A stretch of 64,000 bases of DNA from Corynebacterium sputi DSM 45148. GTDB lineage: Bacteria; Actinomycetota; Actinomycetes; Mycobacteriales; Mycobacteriaceae. The translations under genes and the position numbers were made by a program. Under the pieces are notes generated by a model. The model made no database searches. It was not told the DNA's origin and saw only the letters and a program-made list of their open reading frames with translations. The stretch lies in the NCBI RefSeq assembly GCF_000427865.1, contig NZ_ATYV01000002.1, forward strand, positions 24,211-88,210, read 5' to 3'. Positions within the stretch are counted from its first letter, which is position 1, and every line of letters begins with the position of its first letter. This document shows positions 55,599 through 64,000 of this stretch, in pieces.

Positions 55599-56900
55599 CT
55601 AGACAATGACCATTCGTGCCAGCGCTCGATCCGAATTCCTCGGGCCGACCGCACAGATTCCAATCTGCGGACCGAGCACAGGTAGTGGGCTGCTAACCGC
55701 GGGACGACCGGTGATTCCAGCGAGACACGTGAGCTGGAAGGTGCTGGCGCGGGCCTGCTCGATGACCTCTCCCCCAAGTCCCGCGCTCTCTCGGTCGGGT
55801 GCGACAGAGGACGCCGAGGGCAGAATCAACACGGCATCACCGATCGCGTCGTTGATGGCCTCTCGCGCCTGATCGAGGATGACGTCGGCGGCAGCGACAT
55901 CTTCCTCGGTGTATTCCTGAGCAGTCTCGAAGCGTGAGCGAACATCCGGATTCAGAGAGTCCCAGTTCTCCTCGATCCATTCACCATTGGCCTGCCACGC
56001 CTCCCAGCCCTGCCGAGTCTGGAATGCCTTTACCCAATCAGGGAGGACAGTTGTATCGAAGGGGATTTCGTCGATGGTGAGGTCGCCCGGAAGTGAATCG
56101 ATTGCCTCCTGGACGGCAGCGGCGACTTCGGGGTCGGCGATGTCGAGAAGTTCACGGGAGTAGACGACTCGGGTGAGATCCATCGTCTCGGGGAGGTCAG
56201 GCTCGAGGACGTCGGCGACCTCGTAGAGGACTTCCTGTGATTCAGTCAGCCAGCCGACGGTGTCGAAAGAGGGTGCCAGCGGGATGAGACCGTCGACAGG
56301 TACTGCGCCGTGAGTCGTCCTGATGCCGAACAATCCCTGGTAGGAGGCCGGAACTCGGATCGAACCGCCGGTGTCGGTGCCAAGGCCGATTGTCGCTTCC
56401 CCCAGCGCAACTGCTGCGCCCGAGCCGGATGACGAGCCGCCCGGAATCCGATCCGGTGCCTTCGGGTTCGGCGGTGCGCCGTAGTGACCGTTGGTGCCGG
56501 CGAGGCTATAGGCGAACTCATCGGTGCGGGCGATACCTCCGATGGAAGCGCCTGCACCGAGCAAAGAGGCCACCGCGGCCGCCGATACCGTCTCGGGCTG
56601 GGCGGACTCCAGCCACACCTCATTGCCGGCACCGATCACTTGGCCTTCGACGGCGAATAGGTCCTTCACCGCAACGGTCTGCCCGTCGAGGACTCCTGAA
56701 CCGGTCGGCTCCACCAGTGGGTTGCTGTATTCGCGCCAGACGGTCGAGTCGAAATTGTCGCCGTCCGGGGTCTCGGTGGTCGCCGAGGCGGTGTTGTTTG
56801 CGGCGTTGTTCTCCGTGTCACCGCAGGCGGCTAGCGCTAACGCACCGGCTGCGGACGCTCCGGAAAACAACAGAAACTTTCTACGGGACAGGGCAACCAT
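55599..56900 (-). CDS. Exported amidase-signature enzyme
   Basis: A 433-residue enzyme of the amidase-signature family, which hydrolyses amide bonds. The catalytic Ser-cisSer-Lys set is visible: K in VAVKDLF, the signature GGSSSGSGAAVA and the following GTDTGGSIRVPAS. The N-terminus LSRRKFLLFSGASAAGALALAAC combines a twin-arginine motif with a lipobox (LAAC), suggesting Tat export and lipidation. ATG 56900 has GGAGG five bases upstream. The substrate is not indicated; the C-terminal half is family-typical. Soluble at the outer face of the membrane. Confidence 0.85.
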   Translation of the reverse strand: MVALSRRKFLLFSGASAAGALALAACGDTENNAANNTASATTETPDGDNFDSTVWREYSNPLVEPTGSGVLDGQTVAVKDLFAVEGQVIGAGNEVWLESAQPETVSAAAVASLLGAGASIGGIARTDEFAYSLAGTNGHYGAPPNPKAPDRIPGGSSSGSGAAVALGEATIGLGTDTGGSIRVPASYQGLFGIRTTHGAVPVDGLIPLAPSFDTVGWLTESQEVLYEVADVLEPDLPETMDLTRVVYSRELLDIADPEVAAAVQEAIDSLPGDLTIDEIPFDTTVLPDWVKAFQTRQGWEAWQANGEWIEENWDSLNPDVRSRFETAQEYTEEDVAAADVILDQAREAINDAIGDAVLILPSASSVAPDRESAGLGGEVIEQARASTFQLTCLAGITGRPAVSSPLPVLGPQIGICAVGPRNSDRALARMVIV

Positions 56901-57014
56901 TGCGACCTCCACTTAAGACTTTTATGACGTCTCAAGTTTCGGCGACAGAAGAGTCCCACCCGTGAAAACGGTGTTTATATCGCGTTTCTCAGCAGATCTG
57001 CTGAGCCAAAAGAA

Positions 57015-57470
57015 CTACTTCTTTTTCTTCAGGCGGTAGTACACCTGCCGGCGGACGGTTGCGACGGTGTCACCGGACTCGTCCTTCACCTCAACCTCGA
57101 ACCAGTGCAGGTACTTCTCGCCGCCCGCGGTCTTCTCGCGGATGAGGTCGTAGGTGGCGTCGTCGATGCGCATGTCGGCGGTGATCCGGCCGCGGCCGGG
57201 CTTAGTGAACTTCACCTCTGCCGCGGTGTCCCACACGTTGTAGTCCCGACCAAGGCGGGTCATCGACGCGAGCATGTAGAACGGGTCGGTCATCGACTGG
57301 ATCGAGCCGCCGAAGGCAGTGCCCACCGCGTTCATCGTCAGCTTGTTGGGCCTGTGCGTAGTCACGACGCGCGAGCCATCATCAGCGAAGACCTTCACCT
57401 TCACTCCGGCACCCAGGAACGGCGGCCAAAGAGACATGAATTTTTGCAGCTGGCGAGCGGTGAATTTCAT
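57015..57470 (-). CDS. DUF4442 hotdog-fold protein
   Basis: A 151-residue soluble protein of the hotdog-type DUF4442 family, which is related to acyl-CoA thioesterases. Recognisable stretches are FMSLWPPFLGAGVKV, NKLTMNAVGTAFGGSIQSMTDPFYMLA and WDTAAEVKFTKPGRG. A catalytic residue cannot be assigned by eye. Divergent from the MazF-like gene across 77 bases. ATG 57470. It ends with a lysine-rich tail (LKKKK). Confidence 0.82.
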   Translation of the reverse strand: MKFTARQLQKFMSLWPPFLGAGVKVKVFADDGSRVVTTHRPNKLTMNAVGTAFGGSIQSMTDPFYMLASMTRLGRDYNVWDTAAEVKFTKPGRGRITADMRIDDATYDLIREKTAGGEKYLHWFEVEVKDESGDTVATVRRQVYYRLKKKK

Positions 57471-57547
57471 GGTGGGCCTTTGAGGTTGGCGCCGGGAAGC
57501 AAGTACTTGTCACCGGTAGGTGACCTGGAAATCGTACAATCTAAAGC

Positions 57548-58111
57548 ATGGCTCCGAAGTTCGTTTCGAAAATCGAGGACACTGGGCGCAAAACCGTCCG
57601 GTGGGCCGTCGACGCTATCCGCGGTCCGGACACGCTCGACGAAGGCCTGTCGATGCTCACCGCACAACTGGGCATGTCCCCATCCCTCGACGAAACCTCC
57701 ACGGAGTACCGCGAACCGGTCACTACCGCCCGGCCGAGCCCCGAGTACGCGCGAACTCTCCTCTACGCCCCTGACATGGATGGCCAAGCTGAACCGGGCG
57801 AAGTGGTCTGGGCCCCAGTGATGCTCGGCGAGGACCCGATCCCCCAGGAACGCGCCGTCACAGTCCTGGGCAGGCGCAAGCACGTCCTCCTAGGAGCACT
57901 GATCTCTGCGGACCCGCGCCATGCACAGAACGACAAGTGGCTCTACATCGGCTCCGGCCCGTGGGACTCCAAAATGCGCCCCTGTTGGATCCGTCTCGAT
58001 AAAATCCTGGAAGTCCCCGAATCCGGCATCCGCCGCTCCGGCATCTTCATGCCAAAACGCCGCTTCGACCGTATCGCCACCAAGCTGCGCACGAACTACC
58101 AGTGGTCCTAG
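57548..58111 (+). CDS. PemK/MazF-family protein
   Basis: A 187-residue protein. After a 60-residue N-terminal extension it carries a MazF-like beta-barrel: LLYAPDMDGQAEPGEVVWAPV, the typical P-G-E-V-V-W strand, then GRRKHVLLGALISADPRH and WIRLDKILEV. There is no antitoxin gene next to it, and it sits in a core-gene neighbourhood, so it may be a conserved standalone member and not an active toxin. ATG 57548; no strong ribosome site. Confidence 0.75.
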   Translation: MAPKFVSKIEDTGRKTVRWAVDAIRGPDTLDEGLSMLTAQLGMSPSLDETSTEYREPVTTARPSPEYARTLLYAPDMDGQAEPGEVVWAPVMLGEDPIPQERAVTVLGRRKHVLLGALISADPRHAQNDKWLYIGSGPWDSKMRPCWIRLDKILEVPESGIRRSGIFMPKRRFDRIATKLRTNYQWS

Positions 58112-58267
58112 CCCTTCTGGTAATGTTTCGACAGTTGTCTGCATGAAGTTCGTGGTTTATCGCCGATCAGGACCTTGGGTTCGGCGCTAACAACCAGGGC
58201 GGGGCCTTTTCCCCGGAATCTCACGGCAGCACCCATCACCGATCACGGAAACAAGAGGCAAAGCCAC

Positions 58268-58534
58268 ATGGCAAACATCAAGTCCCAGCAGAAGCGCATC
58301 AAGACCAACGAGAAGGCACGCCTGCGCAACAAGGCTGTCCGCTCCACCGTCCACTCCTCGATCCGCAAGGTTCACGCCGCCATCGAGGCCGGCGACAAGG
58401 CTGCTGCTCAGAACGAGCTGCAGGTCGCTTCTCGCAAGATTGACAAGGCCGTCTCCAAGGGCGTCTTCCACCGCAACACTGCGGCGAACAAGAAGTCCGG
58501 TCTGGCTAAGGCCGTCAACAAGATCGAGGGCTAA
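58268..58534 (+). CDS. rpsT: Ribosomal protein S20
   Basis: An 88-residue, Lys/Arg/Ala-rich helical protein that binds 16S rRNA in the small ribosomal subunit. [26 protein letters not shown] is the family N-terminus. ATG 58268 has AAGAGG upstream. The usual neighbour of holA in actinobacteria. A strong terminator follows. Confidence 0.97.
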   Translation: MANIKSQQKRIKTNEKARLRNKAVRSTVHSSIRKVHAAIEAGDKAAAQNELQVASRKIDKAVSKGVFHRNTAANKKSGLAKAVNKIEG

Positions 58535-58557
58535 TCGCCTTCTGGCTTGAACCAGAA

Positions 58558-58600
58558 CACCGCCTCCGCTGATTAATTTCAGCGAAGGCGGTGTTTTGTT
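58558..58600 (+). terminator. Rho-independent terminator after rpsT
   Basis: CACCGCCTCCGCTGA (58558-58572) and TCAGCGAAGGCGGTG (58579-58593) pair with one mismatch, with a 6-base loop, followed by TTTTG and T-rich sequence. It lies 23 bases after the rpsT stop and could also serve the convergent secreted-protein gene. Confidence 0.88.
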
Positions 58601-58614
58601 TGTCCAGGTCCTGA

Positions 58615-59403
58615 TTACTCGTCAGGGTTGAACTGGAACTCGAAGTCATCTTCCGCTGCTGCGGTGTCGGTGGCTTCTTCGGTCTCGTCGGTCGCAACCT
58701 CGTCATCGGTGGCGTTCTCGTCGGTGGTCAACTCGAACTGGTCGACGACCTCACCTTCCATGCAGACGATGAGGTACGTGCGCTCATCATCGCCGGTCAC
58801 CGCAGTTCCGTACTCGGCGTCCGATGCAGCCTCTGCGGTGGTCTCGGCGTCAGCCTCGGTGCCGGCTTCGTCCTCGGTGGTAACTTCTGCGCCAGCCTCA
58901 CCTTCGATGGTCTCACCGTCGGTGGTCTCAGCGTCGGCGGACTCCAAAGACTCGTTGGTTGCCTCAAGGTCAGAGGTCAGCTCCGGCAGTTCTGCATTGT
59001 CCACGATGGATGCAGCGCAACGGACGCCGTCCTCTTCCCGGTCATCGAGACCGGCAACATCCTCAGCCTCTTCCGGCCATGAGCCCTCATTGGCGTCCGC
59101 GACATCCTGTGCGGCCTCGTCCAACTCGGGGGACTCGGTGTAGATCGAGGAGAGGTACTCGTCGAGTTCCGTCTCGAAGGTCGCCCGCTCTTCTTCCAGT
59201 GCGGGGTCCTGCTGCTGCGGGGATACCCCCGGGGTTCCCGGGGTTTCCGGGAAGAACTGCTCAAGGAGATCAGAAAGGAAGCTTCCCGACGCCAACTCTT
59301 CGACATCAATCGGGCTGGCATTCGCCACGGCGGTCCCTCCGGTGAGGGTCAGTCCCGCCGTCGCGAAGACTGCAATAGTTCTCTTGACGTTGTTCATGCG
59401 CAT
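58615..59403 (-). CDS. Secreted acidic protein, hypothetical
   Basis: A 262-residue protein with a Sec signal peptide (KRTIAVFATAGLTLTGGTAVANA, cleavage likely after ANA). The mature part contains two cysteines (VRCAAS and IVCMEG) around a very Glu/Thr/Ala-rich low-complexity region of about 60 residues (many TEDEAGTEAD-type units), and ends in another acidic tail. ATG 59403 and ATG 59397 are both possible. No known domain recognised. Convergent with rpsT across a terminator. Confidence 0.7.
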   Translation of the reverse strand: MRMNNVKRTIAVFATAGLTLTGGTAVANASPIDVEELASGSFLSDLLEQFFPETPGTPGVSPQQQDPALEEERATFETELDEYLSSIYTESPELDEAAQDVADANEGSWPEEAEDVAGLDDREEDGVRCAASIVDNAELPELTSDLEATNESLESADAETTDGETIEGEAGAEVTTEDEAGTEADAETTAEAASDAEYGTAVTGDDERTYLIVCMEGEVVDQFELTTDENATDDEVATDETEEATDTAAAEDDFEFQFNPDE

Positions 59404-59570
59404 GAGTGTAGGGGCTTTCCTACCGGAGTGAAAAGGGCAGAACGGATGAAATTTGCTGGCAGGCAGGCTTAGGCGTCTTTTTCAGAGTCCTCACAGAACC
59501 ATACGGCCGTCGATGGGAACACAGTTGACCTGCGACTGCGACATGAATCCCTTGCGCACCATTAGTCACA

Positions 59571-60668
59571 TCAGCCCCACCTGTAATTTCCGTCATGATT
59601 TTTGTACTTCTGGGCCAGGCGTACGGTCCCCTGCGGCTCACGCGGGTGTGCACGCAACGAATTGATGGCATTCCACACCATCCGAACCGCCCTACCGTCA
59701 TCCACCTCATCCCAATGGATCCGCACCACCCGGTTCCCGCGGTTCTCAATCCGCACCTGCCGCTCCCGCTCCTTCATCACCACCCGATAGTCAGCCTGGT
59801 CCTTTTTCTTGTACTTCCCGCGCCCATCGGCCTCGACGACGAGCTTGGTCTCCGGGAAGTAGAAGTCCACCACTCCCGCGAACGTCCCGTCCTCATCGGC
59901 CAAGTGCACCTGCTGATAAAACCGCGGGAGACCTGCCTCGATGAAAGCCGCTTTCGCGAACGACTCCAGCGGCGTATCCGAGCGCTCATCCGCCCAGCTC
60001 AGAATCTCCTTCGATCGCGGATCCCTGAACCGCCCCATCGCATCGGTCGCGCACTCCAGCAGTTCCGCCGGCGGTACTCCGCGCCTGAGCGCACCTTCCA
60101 CTGCCATCAGGCCCGGCGCGATACCCCCGTGCTTCCCGACGTTCCCAACAACACCCACCACTCCCCTACCCACCGTCATTGAGGCGATCCCATTGACCCG
60201 CACCAATCCCTCCGGAGGGACCTCCCGTTGCCGGGCGAGCACCTTCCGATCCAAGAGAGGTCCAGCCATCCTGAAGTTCCGGTGGTTCGTCGACGAGCCC
60301 AACTCGATGGGGAATATCGTGTGCGGCAGCGGCAGCCCGTGCAGCACCGTCGCTGCCTCGGACATGAGAAACCGACTCCGGTTCTTCAGCGCGGCGGCCA
60401 TCACCGTGAGCCGGTACTTCTCACTGAGGTACGAGCGATTCCACGTGTCGGTATCCAGGAAGCACCCGGGATAGACCGTCACTGCCGTGCCTTGCCGAAC
60501 TCGGTACCTCCATTGATCTTTTAGCTTCTGGTACCTGCGGTCAGCGACAAACAGACCCGACGAATGTTTGCCGGGGATCCCCTCATGACATGGAAATTCT
60601 GTAACGATTCTGTCTGTCCCCACCTCAGCGTCCTCCCCCGTGCCCGCATGAACCCACCCCGAGTCCAT
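59571..60668 (-). CDS. AbiEi/DUF559-like protein with Vsr-type nuclease domain
   Basis: A 365-residue protein. The N-terminal 100 residues resemble the AbiEi-type winged-helix antitoxin region. The C-terminal part looks like a DUF559/Vsr-like PD-(D/E)xK fold: GVVDFYFPETKLVVEADGRGKYKKK contains the expected D...ExDGxxK arrangement, followed by RQVRIENRGNRVVRIHWDEV. Proteins with this layout occur in many copies in actinobacteria and their role is unsettled. ATG 60668 has no clear ribosome site. Copy B of the palindromic repeat lies about 90-175 bases upstream of its start. Confidence 0.65.
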   Translation of the reverse strand: MDSGWVHAGTGEDAEVGTDRIVTEFPCHEGIPGKHSSGLFVADRRYQKLKDQWRYRVRQGTAVTVYPGCFLDTDTWNRSYLSEKYRLTVMAAALKNRSRFLMSEAATVLHGLPLPHTIFPIELGSSTNHRNFRMAGPLLDRKVLARQREVPPEGLVRVNGIASMTVGRGVVGVVGNVGKHGGIAPGLMAVEGALRRGVPPAELLECATDAMGRFRDPRSKEILSWADERSDTPLESFAKAAFIEAGLPRFYQQVHLADEDGTFAGVVDFYFPETKLVVEADGRGKYKKKDQADYRVVMKERERQVRIENRGNRVVRIHWDEVDDGRAVRMVWNAINSLRAHPREPQGTVRLAQKYKNHDGNYRWG

Positions 60669-60759
60669 GTTGTCGACACACTGCTCTACACACTGGCCTA
60701 TTAGCCTCTCTAGCGCGCGTCGACAGGCACGAATTGGGCCCGACAGACAGACCCTTCAT

Positions 60760-60843
60760 TGGTGCACCCCGTCATGGGAGGACTGCGATCTGCATTTCCC
60801 CAGGTCACAAAAACCCAGATTCCTCCACAGACGGGGTGCACGA
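60760..60843. repeat. Palindromic repeat element, copy B
   Basis: Arms at 60760-60782 (TGGTGCACCCCGTCATGGGA...) and 60821-60843 with a 38-base loop. It is closely similar to the reverse complement of copy A (48486-48569), including the loop element GCATTTCCCCAGGTC. The right arm has more mismatches (for example CACGA for CACCA). It lies just after the holA stop. Confidence 0.8.
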
Positions 60844-60852
60844 AAGCGGGGT

Positions 60853-61872
60853 CTACCGCCGACCCGCCCGATGGGACTGCGACGCCAACTGGCTGATCTC
60901 GATGACGGCCTTCTCTAGGGCGTAATCGAAGTTTCGAGCGTTGCCCTTGATGTCTGCGTCCAGGTCGGCGGCGACCTTCATGGCACGGGCGACAGCAGGT
61001 GTCGACCAACGCTGTGCCAACCGCTGAGTCTTGTCCAACTTCCATGGCGGCATGCCGAAACGTTTGGCGTCCTTGGCAGAGACCCGGCCAACCCCATGCA
61101 GCCTGGCGACATCGCCAACCATTCCCGTGATCGCCGAGGCCATCAACACATGTGGGACACCGATCTGGATGGCGCGTCGGGTCTGGGAGATTGCCTCTGA
61201 GGTCTGTCCGGTCAGGGCAAGTTCAGCAACAGCGAAGCCAGAGACCTCTGCCGTGGCCCCGTAATAGGTACGAACAGCGGTGACGGTGACCTTGCCCTCG
61301 GTATCAGCGATCAACTGGTCAATCGCCGTTGAGAGCTCCCTCAGATCAGAGCCGACCGAGTCGAGGAGAGCGTCGACGACATCCCCATTAGCCCGCTTAC
61401 CGCGAGAACGGAACTCATTTTGAACGAAGCCCGGCAGATCACGGGCCTTCAGAGCCTCCGCCTCGAAGACTGCAGCCGATGGAGCAGCCTTGCGCAGGTC
61501 AGCAACCATCTTCTTCTGCCGACCTTCACCCGAGTGCTGGATGATGATGGTGACACCGTCGGCGGGCTCCTTCACCGAATCTACGATGAGAGCAGCCGGT
61601 TCCTTGCCTGCGTCCTGACAATCGGTAAGAACCACGATGCGATCCTCTCCGAATAGGGAGGGGCTCAGCAGATCGATGAGTTCGTTGTAGGTGAGGTCTC
61701 CGCCGCGGAGCTGGGTGAGGGGGATGTTCCGGCCGTCGGGATCTGAGTCGGTAGCGGCAGAACGTCGAACGGCCTGGACGATCGACAGTCGGGCGCGGTC
61801 AATGAGCAGACCCTCTTTACCCACGATGAGGTTCACGGGAGCCGCAGTCGCAGCTGCTGGAGTACTCGTCAC
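60853..61872 (-). CDS. holA: DNA polymerase III delta subunit
   Basis: A 339-residue clamp-loader subunit that opens the beta sliding clamp. Family features: VNLIVGKEGLLIDRA near the N-terminus, LRGGDLTYNELIDLLSPSLFGEDRIVVL, and SAVFEAEALKARDLPGFVQNEF. GTG 61872 overlaps the comEC stop by four bases (GTGA), indicating coupled translation in the order comEA-comEC-holA. Longer in-frame starts exist inside comEC but are not family-like. Confidence 0.9.
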   Translation of the reverse strand: MTSTPAAATAAPVNLIVGKEGLLIDRARLSIVQAVRRSAATDSDPDGRNIPLTQLRGGDLTYNELIDLLSPSLFGEDRIVVLTDCQDAGKEPAALIVDSVKEPADGVTIIIQHSGEGRQKKMVADLRKAAPSAAVFEAEALKARDLPGFVQNEFRSRGKRANGDVVDALLDSVGSDLRELSTAIDQLIADTEGKVTVTAVRTYYGATAEVSGFAVAELALTGQTSEAISQTRRAIQIGVPHVLMASAITGMVGDVARLHGVGRVSAKDAKRFGMPPWKLDKTQRLAQRWSTPAVARAMKVAADLDADIKGNARNFDYALEKAVIEISQLASQSHRAGRR

Positions 61873-63767
61873 GGCTCCATCGTGCCAGAGGACCCCCACA
61901 CAGTGCCGTCCGGGTAGAGCACCTGCGGCCCATCCCTGAACGGACACACAACCGGGACACCAGAGGGAGTGCTGATCCACCGACGAACCCGCTCCCCGCA
62001 GTTGTCAGCGGAGATCCATGAAGGAGGCTCCTCCGATTCACCGATGTCATGGGCGCCGTCCAAGTCTGGGACCACCTCGGTGCGAGGACTTTGGGTTGGT
62101 TGTGCGGGATCGAGCCCTCCGATCGCTTTCCGGCATCGCCGATCCGGTCTGTTGCTGTCAGCACTATCCGAGGGAAAGACCTCTACCCGCTCCGCCACCA
62201 CGCACACCGCCGCGATTCCTCCCGGTGGTGCGGTGGAGAGATGAAGGCCCAACAAGAGTGAGATGGCGACGCCAAGGGTGGTGAGGAGAAGGGTGGTGGA
62301 GGTGAGCGTCGGGAAGCAAAAGAAGAACACTGCCAGCCCAAGCGCAAAGACCACCCCGACCAGCCCCATGCCAGAGGCAGCTCCTGGGACCTGCGCGAAC
62401 AGCGAGCCGACCGAGTGTACCCACCAGGCGAACGGTGCAGCCAGCCAAACGAGCGCTGTGGCGATAGGTGTGAGGCCGAGGAATACGAAGACGGCGGCTG
62501 CGGTGCCGAGGATCGTTACCGGTGCCACGGCCGGGGCGGCGATGAGGTTCGCGAGAATTGAGATGTGCGAGACGCGTCCGATGAGCAGAGCGAGCACGGG
62601 GACCGTCGCGATGTGAGCGACCAGGGTGACCGCGATGGCTCGGACGAGGACGGCTGGCCAGCGGGCGACCGTGGGGATGGTGAGCAGTCGTTTGGTGACC
62701 GGTGCGACCACCACGATCAGCCCGAAGGTCGCAGCGACTGACAGCATGAAACCCGGCGCGAGTGCCAGTTCCGGCACCATGATCAGCAGGATGACAATGC
62801 CGCAGGCCAGAGCAGGCACGGCATTTCGACGCCTCGACGCAACTATCGCAATCAACCCCACGATCCCCGTCATCATGGCTCGCAGGACACTCGGCTCCGT
62901 ACCAACCACAGCGACGAATCCCGCGAGTGCAAGCGCTCCTCCCACTATGCGGATGATGGGGCCCGCCCAGATCAAGGCCCACATCGTCACGCCAAGGACC
63001 AACGCGACATTCGCCCCAGAAACCGCCGACAGATGTGCGAGTCCGGAGTCAACCATCATCGTCTCGTCGAGGTCAGTGAACCCGCGTTCATCACCCAGGA
63101 CCATCGCGGGGATCATGCGGTCTGGACCGGAGGGAAGGGAGGAGGCGATGTTGGTGAGGCCGTCGCGAACTCGGGCGACGTGATCGTTCGGTACCGAAGA
63201 TTCCAGCACTACCCGGAGGTTCACCGTGATCCCCGACAGGTTTGGCCGTGATGACTCCCCCACTCCGACGATGGCAGTCAGCGCGGTGCCCTGATCATGC
63301 TCCAGCAGGGACTGATCCCCGAATACTGTCACTCGACCTGGAAGTCCATCGATCTTCGCCTCAGCCAGTGCACCGTGGTTCGTCGAGCGAGGTGCGCGAG
63401 TGAGGGTCATGTCGACAGTCGCTGAATGGCCGGTGCTCTCGACGACTAGATGCGTGCGAGCAACCGCCTGGCGAATGCCGACTCCTGCAGCAAGAACCGA
63501 GCCGACCACCGCAGGCAGCACCAGTTCCCCCCGAATGCGCTGGTGCAAAAGAACTGCGGCAACAACCGCCAGGACCCCAGCCACCACGGCAGAGAACACC
63601 GGACTGTGCATGAAAAGCAGCATCACGACGCTCCCCCACCCCACAACCACCGCCGGTACCACTCGGAGATCAAACGCCAACGGAACTGCGATCGCGCCCT
63701 TCTTCAGGACCCGTGGTTCAGCTGGTCTCGGCTTCCGTCGTAGTCGAGCCCGGATTCCAGGGCTCAC
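61869..63767 (-). CDS. comEC: ComEC/Rec2-type DNA uptake channel
   Basis: A 632-residue multi-helix membrane protein. The competence domain signature SGLAHLSAVSGANVALVLG and GTEPSVLRAMMTGIVG are clear, with some ten hydrophobic segments. A DUF4131-type N-terminal region precedes it. The C-terminal 130 residues do not look like the metallo-beta-lactamase domain found in longer ComEC proteins but are a soluble tail, as is common in corynebacteria. GTG 63767 overlaps the comEA stop; its own stop overlaps the holA start by four bases. Confidence 0.9.
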   Translation of the reverse strand: MSPGIRARLRRKPRPAEPRVLKKGAIAVPLAFDLRVVPAVVVGWGSVVMLLFMHSPVFSAVVAGVLAVVAAVLLHQRIRGELVLPAVVGSVLAAGVGIRQAVARTHLVVESTGHSATVDMTLTRAPRSTNHGALAEAKIDGLPGRVTVFGDQSLLEHDQGTALTAIVGVGESSRPNLSGITVNLRVVLESSVPNDHVARVRDGLTNIASSLPSGPDRMIPAMVLGDERGFTDLDETMMVDSGLAHLSAVSGANVALVLGVTMWALIWAGPIIRIVGGALALAGFVAVVGTEPSVLRAMMTGIVGLIAIVASRRRNAVPALACGIVILLIMVPELALAPGFMLSVAATFGLIVVVAPVTKRLLTIPTVARWPAVLVRAIAVTLVAHIATVPVLALLIGRVSHISILANLIAAPAVAPVTILGTAAAVFVFLGLTPIATALVWLAAPFAWWVHSVGSLFAQVPGAASGMGLVGVVFALGLAVFFFCFPTLTSTTLLLTTLGVAISLLLGLHLSTAPPGGIAAVCVVAERVEVFPSDSADSNRPDRRCRKAIGGLDPAQPTQSPRTEVVPDLDGAHDIGESEEPPSWISADNCGERVRRWISTPSGVPVVCPFRDGPQVLYPDGTVWGSSGTMEP

Positions 63768-64000
63768 ACCGTCACCAGGTCCTTCATCTGCGCGAACTTC
63801 GCCGGTCCGATGCCGGAGACCTCCATTAGCTGCTCGACGCTTCCGAACGGACCACTGCTTTCTCGGTGACTGACAATGTTCCGGGCAGTCGCCGGCCCCA
63901 CTCCAGGGAGAGTCTCCAGCAGAGCGGCATCGGCGGAGTTGAGATTGACCAGGCCACCTCCCCCGCCGGGATCGACGCTTGGATCTGCAGTGCCGGTGCC
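63764..64000 (-). CDS. comEA: ComEA-like DNA-binding protein, C-terminal part
   Basis: The last 78 codons of a helix-hairpin-helix protein, cut by the right window edge. After a Gly-rich linker it reads LVNLNSADAALLETLPGVGPATARNIV and QLMEVSGIGPAKFAQM, two HhH motifs that bind DNA non-specifically, as in ComEA. The TGA stop overlaps the GTG of comEC. Confidence 0.88.
   Translation of the reverse strand, partial: GTGTADPSVDPGGGGGLVNLNSADAALLETLPGVGPATARNIVSHRESSGPFGSVEQLMEVSGIGPAKFAQMKDLVTV

Noticed and set aside
1..64000. CRISPR arrays, tRNA or rRNA genes, integrases and transposases
   Set aside because: None was found by eye; the short tandem array at 21444-21497 lacks spacers and is not CRISPR.

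Overview
The window looks like a chromosomal segment of a Corynebacterium or a close relative in the Mycobacteriales. The evidence is a GC-rich background with many GTG starts, a pyruvate carboxylase of corynebacterial size, a comEA-comEC-holA / rpsT / lepA neighbourhood, the circularly permuted ATP-grasp / alpha-E / transglutaminase trio, an IrtAB-like siderophore importer, DtxR-type iron boxes, and a McbR-like sulfur-regulon site. No rRNA, tRNA, CRISPR array or complete insertion sequence was seen.

Layout. (1) 1-4.7 kb: a truncated unknown gene, pyc, a structured convergent intergenic region, and a PACE-type membrane protein. (2) 5.0-18.8 kb: an accessory block of four same-strand genes that looks like a phage-defence island. 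It holds a 2093-residue protein (transglutaminase-like / DUF4011 / SF1 helicase / Vsr-like nuclease / DUF3320), a PLD-SNF2 helicase, an MmeI-like adenine methyltransferase with an AT-richer target-recognition region, and a HEPN(Swt1)-DUF3320 protein. (3) 18.9-22.7 kb: an XRE / ImmA-IrrE peptidase / PIN-like operon behind a clear palindromic operator, a gene remnant, and an AAA ATPase preceded by a 9-nt tandem repeat. (4) 22.7-34.0 kb: core metabolism, with a sulfate ABC operon (cysA, cysW, cysT, binding protein), glpD, the ATP-grasp / alpha-E / transglutaminase operon, a photolyase and a lipoprotein.

(5) 34.0-47.7 kb: an iron-siderophore region in which five of the eight iron genes carry coding lesions (stop codons or frameshifts), although candidate DtxR boxes remain. 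Its members are an IrtB-like gene (intact), an IrtA-like gene (in-frame amber), a Fes-like esterase (intact), two siderophore-binding lipoproteins (both frameshifted), an ABC exporter-fold pair (both damaged; counted as two genes) and an AraC regulator (in-frame opal). DUF1345 and CorA membrane proteins sit between them and are intact. With the AraC gene, six genes in the region carry lesions. (6) 47.8-55.4 kb: a membrane protein, a 84-bp palindromic repeat, a lipoprotein, a cut-off lipoprotein fragment, a decayed lepA fragment, a DUF262-DUF1524 (GmrSD/SspE-like) protein with an alkyltransferase-like C-terminus, a broken siderophore-interacting protein, and intact lepA. The two lepA copies are direct repeats around the restriction-like gene. 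(7) 55.6-64 kb: core genes (amidase, DUF4442, MazF-like, rpsT, a secreted acidic protein, an AbiEi/DUF559-like protein, a second copy of the palindromic repeat, holA, comEC and the end of comEA).

The accessory material with most promise is the 5.0-20.7 kb block. Its helicase and HEPN proteins share a C-terminal DUF3320 domain, which suggests one system that combines DNA modification, two helicase-nucleases and an RNase-type effector. The individual families are known; whether this exact combination has been described cannot be decided from sequence alone.
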